The position numbers and the translations under genes are program-made. Positions 36,386 to 46,343 of a DNA stretch of 64,000 bases are shown here, piece after piece (position 1 is the first letter of the stretch; each line of letters opens with the position of its first letter). The notes below the pieces were generated by a model. That model was not told where the DNA came from. It saw only the letters and a list, made by a program, of their open reading frames with translations, and searched no databases. The DNA is from Flavobacterium degerlachei (lineage in GTDB: Bacteria > Bacteroidota > Bacteroidia > Flavobacteriales > Flavobacteriaceae), in NCBI RefSeq assembly GCF_900106645.1, contig NZ_FNMV01000002.1:124001-188000 (forward strand). The letters run 5' to 3'.

Positions 36386-37918
36386 TTAATCTGCTACTAC
36401 CTTATAAGTGGGATCTTCAATTATATTGATATCTATAACATCATCAGCATCATGCAGTAGTCTACGGCAATCAGCACTTAAATGACGCAAATGAATCTTT
36501 TTACCTTCTTTAGCATAGCGTTCAGTAAGTTTGTGAACCGCGTCGATTGCACTCATATCGGCAATTTTGCTCTCTTTGAAATCTATAATCACTTCATTTG
36601 GATCATTTAAGACATCAAATTTCTCTGCAAAAGCAGTTGTGGAAGCAAAAAATAACGGCCCATATATTTCATAATGTTTCACTCCATCAGCATCAACATA
36701 TTTCTTGGCGCGAATACGTTTAGCGCTTTCCCATGCAAAAACAAGTGCAGAAATAATAACTCCAATCAAAACAGCCAAGGCTAAATTATGTAATAAAATA
36801 GTAATAACCGCCACCAACATTCCTACGAATATATCTTGTTTTGGCATTTTATTAATAATCCTGAAACTAATCCATTCAAATGTACCAATAGCAACCATTA
36901 CCATAACCCCAACAAGTGCAGCGATAGGCAATTGCTCAATTATAGGTGCTCCAAATAAAATTATAACAAGAATAGTTAATGCTGCAACGATACCTGACAA
37001 ACGTGCTCTAGAACCTGCAGAAAGGTTTACTAGTGTTTGAGCTATCATAGGACAACCACCCATACCAAAGAAAAACCCATTCAGTACATTAGCACTTCCC
37101 TGCGCAATACATTCTCTATTTCCTTTTCCTTTAGTACCCGTCATTTCATCAACAAGGTTTAAAGTCAATAGTCCTTCAGTTAATCCTACTGAAGCCATAA
37201 TTAAAGCATAAGGAAAAATCAATTTTAACGTTTCAAAAGTCAATTCAATATTCGGGATATGGAACGGAGGAAAACCACCACTAATAGAGGCGATATCAGC
37301 TACCGTTTTAGTATCAATTCCCAGACCTAAAACCAATCCAAATACTACAATAATAGCCACTAAAGAGGCTGGTATGGCTTTCGTTATTTTTGGAAAAAAT
37401 AAAACTATCGCAATTGTTAAGAGTACTAACCCTAACATAATATACAGTGGGTTTCCGGACAGCCAAACGCTCTCGCCATTAACCATTGTCTTAAATTGTT
37501 CTAGCTGCGACATAAAAATAATGATGGCCAATCCATTCACAAAACCAAACATTACGGGCTGCGGCACCAGTCGGATGAATTTACCCAACTTAAATAATCC
37601 TACCAAAATTTGCAGTATTCCGGCTAAAGCTACCGCTGCAAATACATATTCAAGTCCACTTGACTTCATTAAGGCGATTAGTACAATTACTGTTGCTCCT
37701 GCACCTCCAGAAACCATTCCTGGTCTTCCTCCAAAAATAGCAGTAACCAAACCCATTATAAATGCTGCATATAATCCTACTAAAGGTGGAAAACCAGCTA
37801 AAATAGCAAAGGAAAGCGATTCTGGAATCATGGTCATCGCTACCGTTAAACCGGCCAAGATTTCAGTCCTGTAATTCACTTTTTGCGTAAAGTCAAATAA
37901 ATTTAAATACTGTTTCAT
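36386..37918 (-). CDS. SulP/SLC26 family anion transporter with STAS domain
   Basis: A 510-residue inner-membrane transporter. The N-terminal NYRTEILAGLTVAMTMIPESLSFAILAG is the conserved SulP opening, and FVNGLAIIIFMSQLEQF is the second signature. About 12-14 membrane helices are followed by a cytoplasmic STAS domain (about 425-505; EVIIDFKESKIADMSAIDAV). SulP proteins carry sulfate, bicarbonate, molybdate or dicarboxylates. The Bacteroidota members of this sequence type are often annotated as sulfate permeases without proof, and no cysteine-biosynthesis or carbonic-anhydrase gene is adjacent to help. It is a single-gene unit, convergent with the PUL. Confidence 0.9.
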   Translation of the reverse strand: MKQYLNLFDFTQKVNYRTEILAGLTVAMTMIPESLSFAILAGFPPLVGLYAAFIMGLVTAIFGGRPGMVSGGAGATVIVLIALMKSSGLEYVFAAVALAGILQILVGLFKLGKFIRLVPQPVMFGFVNGLAIIIFMSQLEQFKTMVNGESVWLSGNPLYIMLGLVLLTIAIVLFFPKITKAIPASLVAIIVVFGLVLGLGIDTKTVADIASISGGFPPFHIPNIELTFETLKLIFPYALIMASVGLTEGLLTLNLVDEMTGTKGKGNRECIAQGSANVLNGFFFGMGGCPMIAQTLVNLSAGSRARLSGIVAALTILVIILFGAPIIEQLPIAALVGVMVMVAIGTFEWISFRIINKMPKQDIFVGMLVAVITILLHNLALAVLIGVIISALVFAWESAKRIRAKKYVDADGVKHYEIYGPLFFASTTAFAEKFDVLNDPNEVIIDFKESKIADMSAIDAVHKLTERYAKEGKKIHLRHLSADCRRLLHDADDVIDINIIEDPTYKVVAD

Positions 37919-38339
37919 TCTTTTTTATAAAAATTTGTAAAATAATATGGTTTTGGAACTATAAATAATTCCGTAGCTGACTATAAACCAATAAAAATTG
38001 GACATGATCTCTTTAACAAGACCTAAAAAAGGCACAACTACCTTAAGAAATAGGCGAAATTGTCCTATTTACAAGAATTGCAAATGTAAATCTTTTTGAC
38101 CGATGTCCAATAGAAATCCAAAATTGCTCAACAAATAAGATATTAGGGCTTTTTATAGCTGTCAAATTTGACATTAGACAAAAACTTGGAAGCAATATAA
38201 ATCAGTGACTCCAGCAAATTATTCGGTTATATTAGGAGCCATAAAAAAGCCACTCCGTAGTTAATTAAAACTACAGGGTGGCTATTATTATTATTATACT
38301 ATTTAGAACAGTATTGCTTAGTATATGATATCTTTCGGC
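37919..38339. other. Intergenic region with a minus-strand terminator
   Basis: 421 bases without a gene. The only clear feature is the hairpin at 38243-38283, which serves the receiver gene. No exact -7 box for the SulP gene was found. Confidence 0.5.
38243..38283 (-). terminator. Terminator after the receiver gene (minus strand)
   Basis: AGCCACTCCGTAGT (38248-38261) pairs with ACTACAGGGTGGCT (38270-38283), allowing two G-U pairs. The A run at 38243-38248 becomes the U tract in minus-strand transcripts. Confidence 0.75.
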
Positions 38340-38708
38340 TTAGGTCTGTACCGATACTAAAAGTCTTTTAACTCTTACAATTAACTCATTCGGGCTAAAT
38401 GGTTTAGTGATAAAATCATCTGCACCAAGATCAAAAGCTTCTAAAACCGTTTTTTCTAAACCAACAGCTGACAAAACAATTATTGGAATATTGAGTTTTA
38501 ATTCTACTTTGACCTTCCTAACGATGTCAAGTCCTGTTATAAATGGCATCCTGATATCCGTCACTATAATGTCCGGTTTTTCAGATACTATTTTTTCCAT
38601 GGCCTCTTCACCATTGGAACATGCAATTACTTGAAATCCTTCTTTTCTTAGCTTAAACTCCATTGTTTTAAGCATCATTTCTTCATCTTCGGCAATTAAA
38701 ATTTTCAT
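38340..38708 (-). CDS. Receiver-only response regulator
   Basis: A 122-residue CheY-like protein consisting of one receiver domain: acidic residues in AEDEE (7-10), phosphoacceptor in VTDIRMP (about D51), S79 in VLSAV and the lysine in TKPFSPNEL (about K101). There is no output domain, so it must signal by protein contact or pass phosphate on. It lies 171 bases downstream of the hybrid kinase gene on the same strand with no terminator between, and may share its transcript. The terminator at 38243 follows it. Confidence 0.9.
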   Translation of the reverse strand: MKILIAEDEEMMLKTMEFKLRKEGFQVIACSNGEEAMEKIVSEKPDIIVTDIRMPFITGLDIVRKVKVELKLNIPIIVLSAVGLEKTVLEAFDLGADDFITKPFSPNELIVRVKRLLVSVQT

Positions 38709-38879
38709 GTCTCGTAGATTAATTATTATTTGGGGAAATAATTATTTAAAATAAATGAGCTTAGTATTTTCAGGGGAAAAAACACTTCTCAAAATTGTTA
38801 TTCGGTGGTTTAAAATTAACTATTAAAAATCATATTTATTACTATTTTCAGTAATTATTTAGGCTGCACTTACACCTAA

Positions 38880-41237
38880 CTATACTTTAGAAAAACCATG
38901 TATCATTTCTAATTCATTGAAAGCGCGCATACAAATATCGTTAAATATTTTTACTTCTGCCTTTCTTTTTTCTCCAAAGGGATTAATTTCAATTTCATTT
39001 TCGATATTTTCAATACACTTTGCTGCTTGTGATATACCTAACAAACTGATTGAAGATTTTAATTTATGAACTTCCGATTTTAAAACTGCCATGTTATCCG
39101 CCTGATTCGCTTCCAGAATTAACTGCAAGGAAACGGGTGTATTATTTAAAAACATAGATACCATTTTCGCTATAAATTCAGAATCATCATCTGCAAATTC
39201 ATTTAAATAGCTAAAATTAATTAAGTTTTCGCTGTTGATTTCTTGTTCTACTAAATCAACCGATGTATTATTTCTATCAATATTCATTAAATTGTCGTGT
39301 AATTTCTGAAGCAATACGCTAAAGTGAAATGGTTTGGATAAATAATCATTCATGCCGTTTTCTAAACATCGTTTTTCTTCGGCTAATGTAGCATGTGCCG
39401 TCAAGGCAATTATTGGTATATTGGATTTTGACCCCATATGCTTCCTTATGTATTTAGTAAGCTCGTTCCCATCCATTTCGGGCATTTGGATATCCATCAA
39501 AATCACATCATAATCGTTATTTTCAATTTTATTTATAGCTGTTTTTCCATTATCAGCTACTGTAATTTCTTTATCCCAGCCTTCAAATATTTTTATCGCT
39601 AAGAGTTGGTTCAACTCATTGTCTTCTACTAAGAGGATATTAATATCTTTTAAGAATTCAGGAGATAATTGTTTTATTAATTCTGCAGCTCCGTCAGGGT
39701 TTCTCTCTTCTGCCTTTTTATACTGTATTGAAAATGTAAATTCACTTCCTTTTTCCAATTCACTTTTTACAACTATAGATCCGCCTAGTAATTCAATAAG
39801 TTTTCGGGTGATGGTAAGACCTAAACCCGTTCCACCAAACTTTCTTGTTGTTTCATTTGAAGCTTGATTAAAACTTTCGAATATTGAATCAATCTTATTT
39901 TCAGGAATACCAATACCAGTGTCGATTACCGTAAAGCGAATAACAGCAGATGAAGCCGATTGTTCTTCTTGGGAAACAATCAGTTCGACAGATCCTTTTT
40001 CGGTAAACTTTAAGGCATTTCCCACCAAATTAATTAAAATTTGTGATAATCGTGTTGGATCTCCAACCAGAAAATTATTTATTTCAGGGTCAATTTTAAA
40101 CAATAATTTCACCTTTTTTTCTTCCGCTAATGTAGAAAGTAATTCAATTACAGTTTTTATTGCTTTAGATAAAGAGAAGTCTACTTCTTCAAGTACTATT
40201 TTATCAGCCTCAATTTTTGAAAAGTCAAGAATGTCATTAATAATTACCATTAGGTTTTTTCCTGCCCTTTTTATGGCTTTTACACTTTGTTCTTGACTAC
40301 TATCTAAATTTGTGCGTTCCAGAATCCTTGCAAATCCAATGATTCCATTCATCGGTGTTCGGATTTCATGGCTCATATTAGTCAGAAACTGTTCTTTTAC
40401 CCTTACTGATTGCTCTGCTAAGTTTTTGGCCAATATTAATTCCTCTTCTATTTGCTTTTGATCTGTTATATCTTGTATGGTACCCAAAATTTTAAATGGC
40501 TCATTGTGCTCGTCATTTAAACATTTTATATACTCATTGATATATTTTTTTGTTCCGTTTTTAGCTTGCAAGCTATGACTAAACTGGATCTCCGAATTAT
40601 TGTTTTTTACATAACTCAGGTTCTTTTCAAACAGCTCAACATCCTCATCATTAATAAAACGTGATTTTAAAAGTGCTAACGAAGGAACACAGCGTTCCTC
40701 GATTTCAAAAATAGCTTGAAATTGTTCCGAGAAAAAAACAGCACCATCATTCAAATTTATTTCCCAACTTCCAATCTTGGCTAGCTTCTGTGCTTCAAAA
40801 AGTCGGTTTGCATTTATTTTTAATTCCTGCTCTGTTTTTTTTCTAAGTAGGATACTCTCATGAATTTTAAGTACATTTCTAATACTCTGCGAAATACCAT
40901 CAGGAGTCAATAATGTTTTGGGAATATAATCCGAAGCTCCACCCAGAATAGCCTGACTTGCAATTTTTTCGTCACCTTGAGACGTAACAAAAATAACTGG
41001 TGTTTCAACTCCTAAATCATTTAGTTTCCTTAAAAAAGAAATTCCATCACTATCTGGCATCAGATAATCCAGGAAAATTAAATCGTAATTAGTTTCATTA
41101 AGTTTTTTTATTGCTTCTTTGGCTGAAAAAGCATTTTCAACATGTGCTATTATGCCTGATTGCGAAATTGACCTGTTTATGGTGATTAAATCAACCTTAT
41201 CATCATCTATTATCAAAATTTTTAAAGCTGTGGCCAT
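38880..41237 (-). CDS. Hybrid sensor kinase, REC-PAS-HisKA-HATPase-REC-Hpt
   Basis: A 785-residue cytoplasmic phosphorelay protein with no membrane helix. Domains in order: receiver 1 (5-125; D57 in FLDYLMP), a PAS_3 domain (about 150-270), HisKA (H290 in SHEIRTPMNG), HATPase (about 395-510; VGNALKFTE, DTGIGIPE, GTGLGLT), receiver 2 (about 533-650; D582 in LMDIQMPEMDG) and a C-terminal histidine phosphotransfer domain (about 690-775; H724 in EVHKLKSS). This is a complete four-step relay in one chain, and the extra N-terminal receiver lets another kinase feed in. It follows the receiver gene at 41244 by 6 bases, in one operon with the kinases upstream. Confidence 0.93.
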   Translation of the reverse strand: MATALKILIIDDDKVDLITINRSISQSGIIAHVENAFSAKEAIKKLNETNYDLIFLDYLMPDSDGISFLRKLNDLGVETPVIFVTSQGDEKIASQAILGGASDYIPKTLLTPDGISQSIRNVLKIHESILLRKKTEQELKINANRLFEAQKLAKIGSWEINLNDGAVFFSEQFQAIFEIEERCVPSLALLKSRFINDEDVELFEKNLSYVKNNNSEIQFSHSLQAKNGTKKYINEYIKCLNDEHNEPFKILGTIQDITDQKQIEEELILAKNLAEQSVRVKEQFLTNMSHEIRTPMNGIIGFARILERTNLDSSQEQSVKAIKRAGKNLMVIINDILDFSKIEADKIVLEEVDFSLSKAIKTVIELLSTLAEEKKVKLLFKIDPEINNFLVGDPTRLSQILINLVGNALKFTEKGSVELIVSQEEQSASSAVIRFTVIDTGIGIPENKIDSIFESFNQASNETTRKFGGTGLGLTITRKLIELLGGSIVVKSELEKGSEFTFSIQYKKAEERNPDGAAELIKQLSPEFLKDINILLVEDNELNQLLAIKIFEGWDKEITVADNGKTAINKIENNDYDVILMDIQMPEMDGNELTKYIRKHMGSKSNIPIIALTAHATLAEEKRCLENGMNDYLSKPFHFSVLLQKLHDNLMNIDRNNTSVDLVEQEINSENLINFSYLNEFADDDSEFIAKMVSMFLNNTPVSLQLILEANQADNMAVLKSEVHKLKSSISLLGISQAAKCIENIENEIEINPFGEKRKAEVKIFNDICMRAFNELEMIHGFSKV

Positions 41238-41243
41238 GGTGTT

Positions 41244-41669
41244 TTATTTTTTTTCACTTGTAAATTCAATGATATTCCAATAGTCATTTAATATTGAAAA
41301 AAAATCGATATTACTTTCGCTTTCAATTGGCTTTCGAATATATCCAGCAATATTTAAATTTAAGGCGGCAACTTTATTTTCGTCATTATCTGTATTTGTA
41401 ATCACGAATACCAATATTGATTTTAGATCTGGAGTTTCTCGTATTTTATGTAATAAATCTATACCACTCAAGCCGTTCTCATTGATATCTATCAAAATAA
41501 TTTTAGGGGTAGGAGAGATTTTATTATCTCCCTGAAGCAATGACCATGCTTCACTTTCGCTTTCCGCAAAATGTAACGTAGTCCCAATACCGAGCTTGGA
41601 GAAAGCATCTCTTGTACTGACAACATCAATTTTATTATTATCAACCAGCAAAATGTTTGAGCAAATCAT
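41244..41669 (-). CDS. Receiver-only response regulator (Rcp1-like), variant acidic pocket
   Basis: A 141-residue single receiver domain: phosphoacceptor D61 (ILIDINENG), T at about 90 (VITNTD) and the lysine in YIRKPI. The acidic pair normally written DD or ED reads DNN (residues 10-12), so magnesium binding may be weakened. In size and sequence it resembles the phytochrome-partner Rcp1 group, often found beside GAF/PAS kinases, as here. The next receiver gene lies 20 bases upstream in transcription. Confidence 0.87.
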   Translation of the reverse strand: MICSNILLVDNNKIDVVSTRDAFSKLGIGTTLHFAESESEAWSLLQGDNKISPTPKIILIDINENGLSGIDLLHKIRETPDLKSILVFVITNTDNDENKVAALNLNIAGYIRKPIESESNIDFFSILNDYWNIIEFTSEKK

Positions 41670-41689
41670 ATTCTAACTTCTATAAATTA

Positions 41690-42100
41690 TTACATTTCGC
41701 ATAACTGCCAAAAATTCTTAAGCGTAGCCACAGATGAAAGGAATTTTTCAAAAGACAATGGTTTTAGAATATATCCAGCAACGTTTAAATTATAAGCATC
41801 AATTTTATCACTATCTTCATTTGATGTCGTCATCACGAATACTGATATATTCTTAAACTTATCATCTTCTCTCATTAATCTAAGAAATTCGATTCCATTC
41901 ATTTTTGGCATATTTATGTCCAAAATAATGATTCTCGGCAAAGGAACAATTGAATTGTTTAGCATTTCCAATGCTTCTACACCGTTACCAGCGACAAAGA
42001 GTGGGTTTTGAATGTTGTTTTTTGCAAATGCTCTTTTAACATTCATTACATCAACCTCATCGTCTTCAACCAATAAAATATTAACTAATCTATTTGTCAT
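41690..42100 (-). CDS. Receiver-only response regulator (Rcp1-like)
   Basis: A 136-residue single receiver: acidic residues VEDDEVD (11-17), phosphoacceptor D61 (IILDINMPKMNG), T in VMTTS and the lysine in YILKPLSFEKF. It is intact, unlike its neighbour at 41244 whose acidic pocket is altered. It follows the short kinase gene by 10 bases and is presumably phosphorylated by that kinase or by the large PAS kinase. The two adjacent receivers share the GYI(L/R)KP tail region and look like an old duplication. Confidence 0.9.
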   Translation of the reverse strand: MTNRLVNILLVEDDEVDVMNVKRAFAKNNIQNPLFVAGNGVEALEMLNNSIVPLPRIIILDINMPKMNGIEFLRLMREDDKFKNISVFVMTTSNEDSDKIDAYNLNVAGYILKPLSFEKFLSSVATLKNFWQLCEM

Positions 42101-42110
42101 AACTATAATT

Positions 42111-42839
42111 TTATATTCTTATTACTTTAGGCCAATTAAATTTAAAAACGGACCCCTTATCTATAGCCGGAACATACTCTAATGTTCCTCCAACCATTTT
42201 TAAAATTCTATTAGAAACTGTTAATCCTGCACCAGTTGTATCGACAACATCTTTTGAATTTACAGTATAGAATATAGCAAAAATCTTATCCTGTACTTCT
42301 TCCGGTATCCCGGGACCATCATCCGAAATTGAAATTAAATAGTCGGTTTCATTTTCACTTACTTCAATAATCACATTCTTCATTTCTTTATCATGAAATC
42401 GAATCGCATTATCCAACAAACTAAAAACCACCTTTTCCAATTTTTTCCCCAAGGTAATGCATTTTTCTTCTTTCAGATGATAAGTCATGTGAAATTCAAC
42501 ATTTGACTTATTATCTAACATCTCTACACAGTCATTAATCAATTTTGGTATATTAACTTCATATAATTCCATATTGGTTCTACTAACCCTTGAAATTTCA
42601 AGTAAAGCGTTCATCATATTTTCAAGACGACCTACTCTATTTTTCAATAAACTGAAATTATCTAAAATATCCTGATCCACATTACTACCTAGGTCATCTT
42701 CAATCCAAGTTGTTATGTTTATAATGGCTCTCATAGGTGTTTTAATGTCATGAGATACAATATAAACAAACTCTTCATATTCCTTTTTAAGTGCTTCTAA
42801 CTCTTCTTCACAATTGTTTACTGACTCCTTCATATCCAT
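42111..42839 (-). CDS. Short histidine kinase without sensor domain
   Basis: A 242-residue cytoplasmic kinase with a short coiled N-terminus, HisKA with H30 in IVSHDIKTPMRAI and a HATPase domain (about 130-240; LLDNAIRFHD, DDGPGIPE, TGAGLTVSNRIL). It has no sensory or membrane region, so its input must come from a partner, perhaps by pairing with the PAS kinase encoded immediately upstream: that gene's stop and this ATG are adjacent (TAAATG, no spacer). Translation of the two is therefore probably coupled. Confidence 0.9.
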   Translation of the reverse strand: MDMKESVNNCEEELEALKKEYEEFVYIVSHDIKTPMRAIINITTWIEDDLGSNVDQDILDNFSLLKNRVGRLENMMNALLEISRVSRTNMELYEVNIPKLINDCVEMLDNKSNVEFHMTYHLKEEKCITLGKKLEKVVFSLLDNAIRFHDKEMKNVIIEVSENETDYLISISDDGPGIPEEVQDKIFAIFYTVNSKDVVDTTGAGLTVSNRILKMVGGTLEYVPAIDKGSVFKFNWPKVIRI

Positions 42840-45800
42840 TTATTTGGGAAGCGTAAAAATAAAGCTTGCTCCCTCGTTTTCTTTCGATTTGATTTTGATA
42901 CTCCCCCCTTTTTCTTCGATTATTTTTTGTACAATCGATAATCCAATACCTGTACTTTCCTTTTTATCGCGAGCTTCAATGGTTTGAAAGACTTTAAATA
43001 CTTTTACATGGTATTCTTCAGCTATCCCTGGACCATTATCAGCAATCGTAAATTCATGAAAATTAGGTAGGGATTCATAGCGGCATTCTATTATTCCATG
43101 TGGCTTGTCATTGTATTTTACTGCATTACTAATTATGTTGCTAAAAACTTGGTATAACAAAATATTTGCTGCGGTAATGACAGGGAAATTTTCAGTTATG
43201 GAAATTTCAAAACCCTTCTTTGGAACTAATGTTTCGCCAATTTGATGTAACATCAGTTTCAAATCTACCTCTTCTGTGGCTATTTTTGTTCGCCCAATTC
43301 TTGAATAATCTAAAACCCCGTTGATTAGGTTTTCCATTCGTTGAACACGTCCTCTCAAAAGTCCAAAATTATCACTAACCATCGTTGGCATTTCTGGCAT
43401 ATCTTCAACAATCCACTCTGAGAGATTATTTATGGCTCTTAGCGGCGCCTTGAGATCATGTGATACAACATAGGCAAACTGATCTAGTTCCCTGTTCTTT
43501 TTTTCAAGATCTACTAATACGTTATCTAAATTTTCTTTGGCTAATTTTTGTTGCGTAATATCAGAACTTATAGCTATATATTGATAGGGTTTTCCTTTAT
43601 CATCTAAAAAGGGAACAATCGTGGAGTTCACCCAATAATATGAACCATCTCTTGCCCTATTTTTAATATCGCCTTTCCAGACATTTCCATTAGCTATAGT
43701 AGTCCAAATATTTTTAATAAATTTATTTAATTGATATTCGGGATTATCAACATAGTGGTATTTCCCAATAAGTTCTTTTTCTTCATACTTGGATATGGAA
43801 CAAAAATTTTCATTAACAAAAGTAATTACACCTTTGTGATCTGTAACTGTTACGATAGCAGATTCATCTAATGCTGCCCTGATATCATTTACTTCTTTCG
43901 ATTTTTCTTGAATTTTTAGTTCAGCTAAAGTTTTTTCAGTAATATCCTGAACAGAACCTTGGAGACCAACTATATCTCCCTTTTTATCTTTAAAAGGCCT
44001 TCCTATTTCTGAGATGTATTTTATTCTATCATCAGGAAATAAAATTCGATACACAGTGCTGTAATCCTCCCCAGTTTTTATGACATTTTCGTCTAATTTA
44101 TCCAATAAAACCAAATCGTCTGGGTGTATTCTATTTCGATATGCTCCATACAATTTATCTGCAGCTACATCATCTAATTCAAAGATTGTAGAATGCCCCT
44201 TAGACAACAATAGATCTTTTGTGATTGAATTAAATCTCCAACTTCCAATTTTGGCAATTCGCTGTGATTCATCTAATAAGGTATTACTACTTACTATCTT
44301 TTGTTCCGCAACTTTTTTCTCTGTAATATCCTGAATAGAACCTTTTAAACCTATTGTTTCTCCTTTTTCATTTTTAAAAGGCTGACCTACTTCTGATATA
44401 TATTTTATTCTACCATCTGGAAGTAAAATCCTATATTCAGTACTAAAGTCTTTATCCCCTTTTATCTTATCTAAAATCTGCAAATCAGCGGGAAATATTG
44501 TTGCACGATATGCCTCAAATAGTTTGTCAGAACTTGTTTCTTCCAACTCAAATATCCTATAATGTCCTTTAGACCATATCAGGTCATTGGTAGCCAAATC
44601 AAATTTCCAACTTCCAATTTTTGCTATACTTTGCGATTCGTCTAATAAAGTATTGCTGTTTATTAAATTTTGCTCTACAAGTTTTTTCTCAGTAATATCC
44701 TGCGTACTTCCTTGTGCAGCAATCACTTCTCCAAATTCATTTTTAATAAGCTGTCCTAAGGTTAAAATGTATTTCACTCTATTATCAGGAAACTCGATAT
44801 TAGTGAGAAACTCAAAATTCTTTCCCGAGGCAACACTTTTTGCTATTGCTTTATCAAGTCGAATCACAGTTTCTGGACGAAGTAGTTTTCGATACGCGTC
44901 AAATAGCTTATTTGGAGGTAATTCCTCAAATTCGAAAATTTTATAATTTCCTTTTGACCAAACTAATTCCTTCGTGCTCAAATCAAATTTCCAGCTCCCC
45001 GTTTTGGCAATACTTTGAGATTCGTCTAACAAATTATTACTATTGATTAAATTTAGCTCCGCTTCTTTTTCTTTTGTAATATCCTTCGCAATGCCTAAAT
45101 ATCCTGTTACATCCCCTGCAACACTCTTGATAGGTGTAACTGACAATTGTACCGGAAATGTGCTACCATCTTTTCTTTTATACGTCCATTCATTTACATC
45201 AGCTATCCCGGACCTACATGCTTTAATAACAAAGGTCCCGAATCCAGGTTCCAGCATTTCTCCAAGCTCAATGCTTAAATCTTCAGAACGTTTTATTACT
45301 TCATCTAAAATATGAAAAATTGCGGGAGAAGTCTTCCCTACAATTTCCTCGGCTTTATAGCCCAATAATATTTCTGCTCCCCTATTAAATTCCTTAATAG
45401 TTCCATCTAGCTCAGTTGCTATCATAGAAAATTCAGAAGCGTTTAGTATGGCTGTTAAATCAGCAGTAACATCAAGAATTTCATTCTCCCTTTGCTTTTC
45501 CACGGTCATGTCTCTCGCGATACAGTATAAATTGCCAGTAACCGGATCCGGAGAGGTATTCCAACTTAAAACAATGTATTCTCCGTCTTTACATCTATAA
45601 CGATTTTCAAAACTAATGGTTTTGTCTCCCATTGATAATTTTTCGACTTCTATAAAAGTTTTTTCTAAATCATCTGGATGAATAAAATTAACAAAAGGGA
45701 CTCCTTCTAATTCTTCTTTTGAATATCCTAATACGTCCGTAAAAGCAGGGTTTACTTTATGAAACTTGCCATCTACATTAGCAATACAAACGAGATCCTT

Positions 45801-46343
45801 TGAAAGTTCTATAAAATTCTGAAATTCTTTTTGGGTAGTATATAAATCAACATTCCTTTTTCGTAATTGCAATAATAAAACCACTTGATCTGCCAGCAGT
45901 TTCAAGGCCTTCCTTTGTTCTTCTTTTAATATTCTTGGAATTGTATCAATTACACAAAGTGATCCTAAATTAAAACCTTCAGCATCTTTAAGAGGTGCTC
46001 CAGCATAAAATCGAATATCAGGATTTCCGGTGACTAACGGGTTTTTAGCAAATAATTTATTCTCTAATGCATTATTTACTTCATAAACCTCATCTTGTAA
46101 AATGGTAAATTGGCAAAAGGAAATGTCTCTAGCAGTTTCTTCTACTTCTAGACCTACACTAGATTTAAACCATTGTCTGTCTTTATCTAATAAACTCACT
46201 AAGGCTATCGGGGTACCACAAATATAAGAGGCCAGCTGAGTTATAGCATCATATTCCCTTTCAGGCAAAGTATCCATAATTGAATAACTTTCAAGTGCCT
46301 TAAGACGATCTTGCTCATTAGAAATAGTAGGAATTTCTTTCAT
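42840..46343 (-). CDS. GAF and multi-PAS sensor histidine kinase
   Basis: An 1167-residue soluble kinase. Domains: GAF (about 10-165; DKDRQWFKSSVGL, FYAGAPL), PAS 1 (about 176-290), PAS 2 (about 300-430), three tandem PAS_3 units (about 428-551, 554-674 and 679-803), a further PAS (about 815-935), HisKA (H962 in VVSHDLKAPLRAI) and HATPase (about 1060-1165; NAVKYND, DNGPGIAE, STGIGLSIV). The three PAS_3 units each begin near NTLLDESQxIAKxGSWxF and differ at modest sites, so they arose by internal duplication. No haem, flavin or bilin ligand site can be named with certainty. It heads the minus-strand signalling operon. Confidence 0.93.
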   Translation of the reverse strand: MKEIPTISNEQDRLKALESYSIMDTLPEREYDAITQLASYICGTPIALVSLLDKDRQWFKSSVGLEVEETARDISFCQFTILQDEVYEVNNALENKLFAKNPLVTGNPDIRFYAGAPLKDAEGFNLGSLCVIDTIPRILKEEQRKALKLLADQVVLLLQLRKRNVDLYTTQKEFQNFIELSKDLVCIANVDGKFHKVNPAFTDVLGYSKEELEGVPFVNFIHPDDLEKTFIEVEKLSMGDKTISFENRYRCKDGEYIVLSWNTSPDPVTGNLYCIARDMTVEKQRENEILDVTADLTAILNASEFSMIATELDGTIKEFNRGAEILLGYKAEEIVGKTSPAIFHILDEVIKRSEDLSIELGEMLEPGFGTFVIKACRSGIADVNEWTYKRKDGSTFPVQLSVTPIKSVAGDVTGYLGIAKDITKEKEAELNLINSNNLLDESQSIAKTGSWKFDLSTKELVWSKGNYKIFEFEELPPNKLFDAYRKLLRPETVIRLDKAIAKSVASGKNFEFLTNIEFPDNRVKYILTLGQLIKNEFGEVIAAQGSTQDITEKKLVEQNLINSNTLLDESQSIAKIGSWKFDLATNDLIWSKGHYRIFELEETSSDKLFEAYRATIFPADLQILDKIKGDKDFSTEYRILLPDGRIKYISEVGQPFKNEKGETIGLKGSIQDITEKKVAEQKIVSSNTLLDESQRIAKIGSWRFNSITKDLLLSKGHSTIFELDDVAADKLYGAYRNRIHPDDLVLLDKLDENVIKTGEDYSTVYRILFPDDRIKYISEIGRPFKDKKGDIVGLQGSVQDITEKTLAELKIQEKSKEVNDIRAALDESAIVTVTDHKGVITFVNENFCSISKYEEKELIGKYHYVDNPEYQLNKFIKNIWTTIANGNVWKGDIKNRARDGSYYWVNSTIVPFLDDKGKPYQYIAISSDITQQKLAKENLDNVLVDLEKKNRELDQFAYVVSHDLKAPLRAINNLSEWIVEDMPEMPTMVSDNFGLLRGRVQRMENLINGVLDYSRIGRTKIATEEVDLKLMLHQIGETLVPKKGFEISITENFPVITAANILLYQVFSNIISNAVKYNDKPHGIIECRYESLPNFHEFTIADNGPGIAEEYHVKVFKVFQTIEARDKKESTGIGLSIVQKIIEEKGGSIKIKSKENEGASFIFTLPK
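43935..45060 (-). repeat. Three tandem PAS-coding repeats within the sensor kinase gene
   Basis: Units of about 370-385 bases (about 45060-44690, 44680-44320 and 44305-43935) encode the similar stretches LLDESQxIAKxGSW, xxVGxPFKxExGExxG and QDITEK. The similarity is visible at DNA level, for example GATTCGTCTAAxAAAxTATT near each unit start. Confidence 0.75.

Noticed and set aside
37374..37874. 166-codon plus-strand frame
   Set aside because: It lies wholly antisense to the SulP gene, whose motifs are intact; the product is a low-complexity shadow.
39919..40296. 125-codon plus-strand frame
   Set aside because: Antisense shadow of the HATPase region of the hybrid kinase.
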